The position numbers and the translations under genes are program-made. From Lachnospiraceae bacterium (GTDB lineage: Bacteria; Bacillota; Clostridia; Lachnospirales; Lachnospiraceae), in contig CAAFJI010000015.1 of the NCBI GenBank assembly GCA_900763175.1, forward strand, positions 1-8,371: a stretch of DNA of 8,371 nucleotides. The letters run 5' to 3'. Position 1 is the stretch's first letter. The number at the start of each line of letters is the position of its first letter. The notes below the pieces were generated by a model. The model was not told the DNA's origin and ran no database searches. It saw only the letters and a list, made by a program, of their open reading frames with translations. Positions 7,505 through 8,371 of this stretch are shown piece by piece.

Positions 7505-7617
7505 ATGAAAAATGCCTGCAGTGTGGAAGAAAATATCCAGATGACAACAAATTTTGCAATGTTTGTGGAGGAAGGAGAAAGAGACAGACTCGCTCCTGTG
7601 GGAAGCAGACGACGTAA
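7505..7617 (+). pseudogene. Orphan zinc-ribbon remnant, frame-broken at its second codons
   Basis: ATG 7505, preceded by a G-rich site (7495-7503), starts a frame that loses meaning after M-K. From TGC 7513 another frame reads CLQCGRKYPDDNKFCNVCGG, a complete C-x2-C, x10, C-x2-C ribbon, and ends at TAA 7615-7617 after a short basic tail that contains one more Cys (RSCGK). Aligned by hand to the start of the gene at 5331, 52 of 69 columns match, and the only gap is one base: ATGAAAAAGTGC there, ATGAAAAATGC here. No linker, TM helix or ectodomain follows. It is therefore best read as the 5' stump of a lost paralogue. If the missing base is a sequencing error, it would instead be a 37-residue free-standing zinc-ribbon peptide. 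Confidence 0.6.
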
Positions 7618-7651
7618 GTCAGAGGATAAGGAAATTTTAAACATAAAAACG

Positions 7652-7699
7652 AGTCCACAAGGGATATTCTGATAATGAAAGAACCTTACGGACTTTTTT
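7652..7699 (+). terminator. Candidate intrinsic terminator with T-tract
   Basis: AGTCC (7652-7656) pairs with GGACT (7690-7694), and AAGG (7659-7662) pairs with CCTT (7684-7687), separated by a symmetric 2x2 internal loop (AC/AC). A T run at 7694-7699 follows the stem. It would end transcription before the promoter at 7722. The apical loop is long (about 21 nt), which weakens the call. Confidence 0.5.
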
Positions 7700-7721
7700 A
7701 TTGCAAATACTTTTCTGGCTA

Positions 7722-7750
7722 TTGAAAAAGGAAGATATTTGTACTAAAAT
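7722..7750 (+). promoter_or_regulatory. Sigma-A-type promoter for the secreted-protein gene
   Basis: TTGAAA (7722-7727) and TAAAAT (7745-7750) are separated by exactly 17 nt, close to the vegetative consensus TTGACA/TATAAT. Transcription would start near 7757, about 26 nt before ATG 7783. The promoter follows a terminator-like stem, so the next gene appears to be its own transcription unit. Confidence 0.7.
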
Positions 7751-7772
7751 GAAGATTAATATGGTACAGAAA

Positions 7773-7779
7773 AGGGGAG
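7773..7779 (+). promoter_or_regulatory. Shine-Dalgarno AGGGGAG for ATG 7783
   Basis: AGGGGAG lies just upstream of ATG 7783 and favours it over ATG 7761. The latter is in frame with the downstream domains but would sit almost at the predicted transcript start with no ribosome site, and it encodes no signal peptide. Confidence 0.55.
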
Positions 7780-7782
7780 CAA

Positions 7783-8371
7783 ATGAAAAAGGGAAAAATC
7801 ACATCTGTAATTTTGGCAGCAGTTCTGACACTGGGAAGCCTGGAAGTGAGAAAAGTGGAACCTATTATGTAAAACTTAATAGCGGTAATTTCTCTAATGT
7901 AAACTTTAAATTTAGAATCAACTATACAGAAGCAGGAAATTGGGAAAAAGAGGTAAATGATGTATATGGAAATGCCAGCGTGATAAATTCCGATACATTG
8001 TTTTATGGAAGTCTGCAGAACGACAATGATGTGGACTGGTATAAAGTTACAATTTCAACAGCGGGAAATCACAGGTTTTTATTTGAACATGAATACATGG
8101 AATCAAGTTCAGAGTACTGGCATACCAAAATATATGATAGCGAATTCAAGGAATTGGCAACTTATAATTATAAGGGAAATGTTCAAAAATCAGAGAATAA
8201 GTTGAATTTGGAGAAAACAGGAACCTATTATATAAAAGTAGAGAAAAGAAATTATTCTGATGGTATTTACTCTATAAAATTGTCTCCAAACTGGCAGTCA
8301 ACCCCTTACGGTATTCTCCCGGCAGACGCCCTCTATTACAATGGCCATTATTACTACGTTTATGACCTTTA
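7783..8371 (+). CDS. Secreted PPC-domain protein, signal peptide out of frame, cut by window end
   Basis: ATG 7783 opens a typical signal peptide, MKKGKITSVILAAVLTLGS, but that frame stops at 7870-7872. The remaining coding signal is one frame back, open from about 7761 past the window end. It begins abruptly with GSEKSGTYYVKLNSG (from 7842), which looks like the last strands of a PPC-type beta-sandwich. A fuller PPC-like domain follows (about 7947-8285), with the hallmark NDNDVDWYKVTI (8019-8054) and a closing GTYYIKVEKRNYSDGIYSIKL. The last residues, LYYNGHYYYVYDL, resemble the entry into a C-type-lectin-like domain, as in some Lachnospiraceae surface proteins (tentative). The N-terminal part of the first PPC domain appears deleted, causing the frame change. 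An annotator could instead start at ATG 7761 in the long frame, without an export signal. The likely role is a secreted or surface-attached binding protein. Whether it is functional depends on the frame break being real. Confidence 0.6.

Noticed and set aside
7487..7672. 61-codon frame on the + strand starting at GTG 7487
   Set aside because: The adjacent frame encodes a textbook four-Cys zinc ribbon over the same bases. The 61-codon frame is its out-of-frame shadow plus unrelated tail.
7416..7782. Riboswitch, tRNA or CRISPR array in the gene-poor gap
   Set aside because: No cloverleaf, no regularly spaced repeats and no recognisable conserved riboswitch core were seen. The stretch is explained by a hairpin, a zinc-ribbon remnant, a terminator-like stem and a promoter.
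8005..8205. 66-codon + strand frame inside the PPC-domain gene
   Set aside because: It is the wrong frame of the NDNDVDWY-containing coding sequence, with no Shine-Dalgarno and no domain features.

Overview
The window looks like Clostridia DNA, most likely from a gut-type Lachnospiraceae (inference). The reasons are moderate GC, strong AGGAGG-type Shine-Dalgarno sites, tightly packed and translationally coupled genes, and membrane proteins built as zinc ribbon, linker, single transmembrane (TM) helix, ectodomain. All supported genes lie on the + strand.

Positions 1-7415 read as one operon that enters from the left edge. It holds the last codons of an upstream gene; a very long TPR membrane protein with two tandem copies of a ~255-residue ectodomain; a transmembrane Ser/Thr protein kinase with an N-terminal kinase domain, one TM helix and an extracellular TPR array; a 47-residue single-pass membrane peptide; and a zinc-ribbon membrane protein with a Q/N/G/Y-rich cytoplasmic linker and a propeller-like ectodomain. 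Spacings are 12 nt, 1 nt and a 4-nt ATGA overlap, and a perfect 12-bp hairpin follows the last stop. I infer an envelope signalling unit in which a membrane kinase with an external TPR sensor works with membrane partners that carry cytosolic zinc ribbons and large external domains. No ligand or substrate can be read from the sequence.

Positions 7416-7782 hold no intact gene. They contain the hairpin, an orphan and frame-broken zinc-ribbon remnant related to the start of the 5331 gene, a terminator-like stem with a T-tract, and a clear sigma-A-type promoter. This promoter leads into a second transcription unit at 7783. That unit encodes a secreted protein with pre-peptidase C-terminal (PPC)-like domains and the start of what may be a C-type-lectin-like domain, cut by the window end. 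Its signal peptide and mature part are in different frames.

A recurring oddity is that three gene starts are damaged: the zinc ribbon at 25-70, the zinc ribbon at 7505-7617, and the signal-peptide junction near 7840. Real decay, modular recombination or indel errors in the assembly could each explain this, and the sequence alone cannot separate them.
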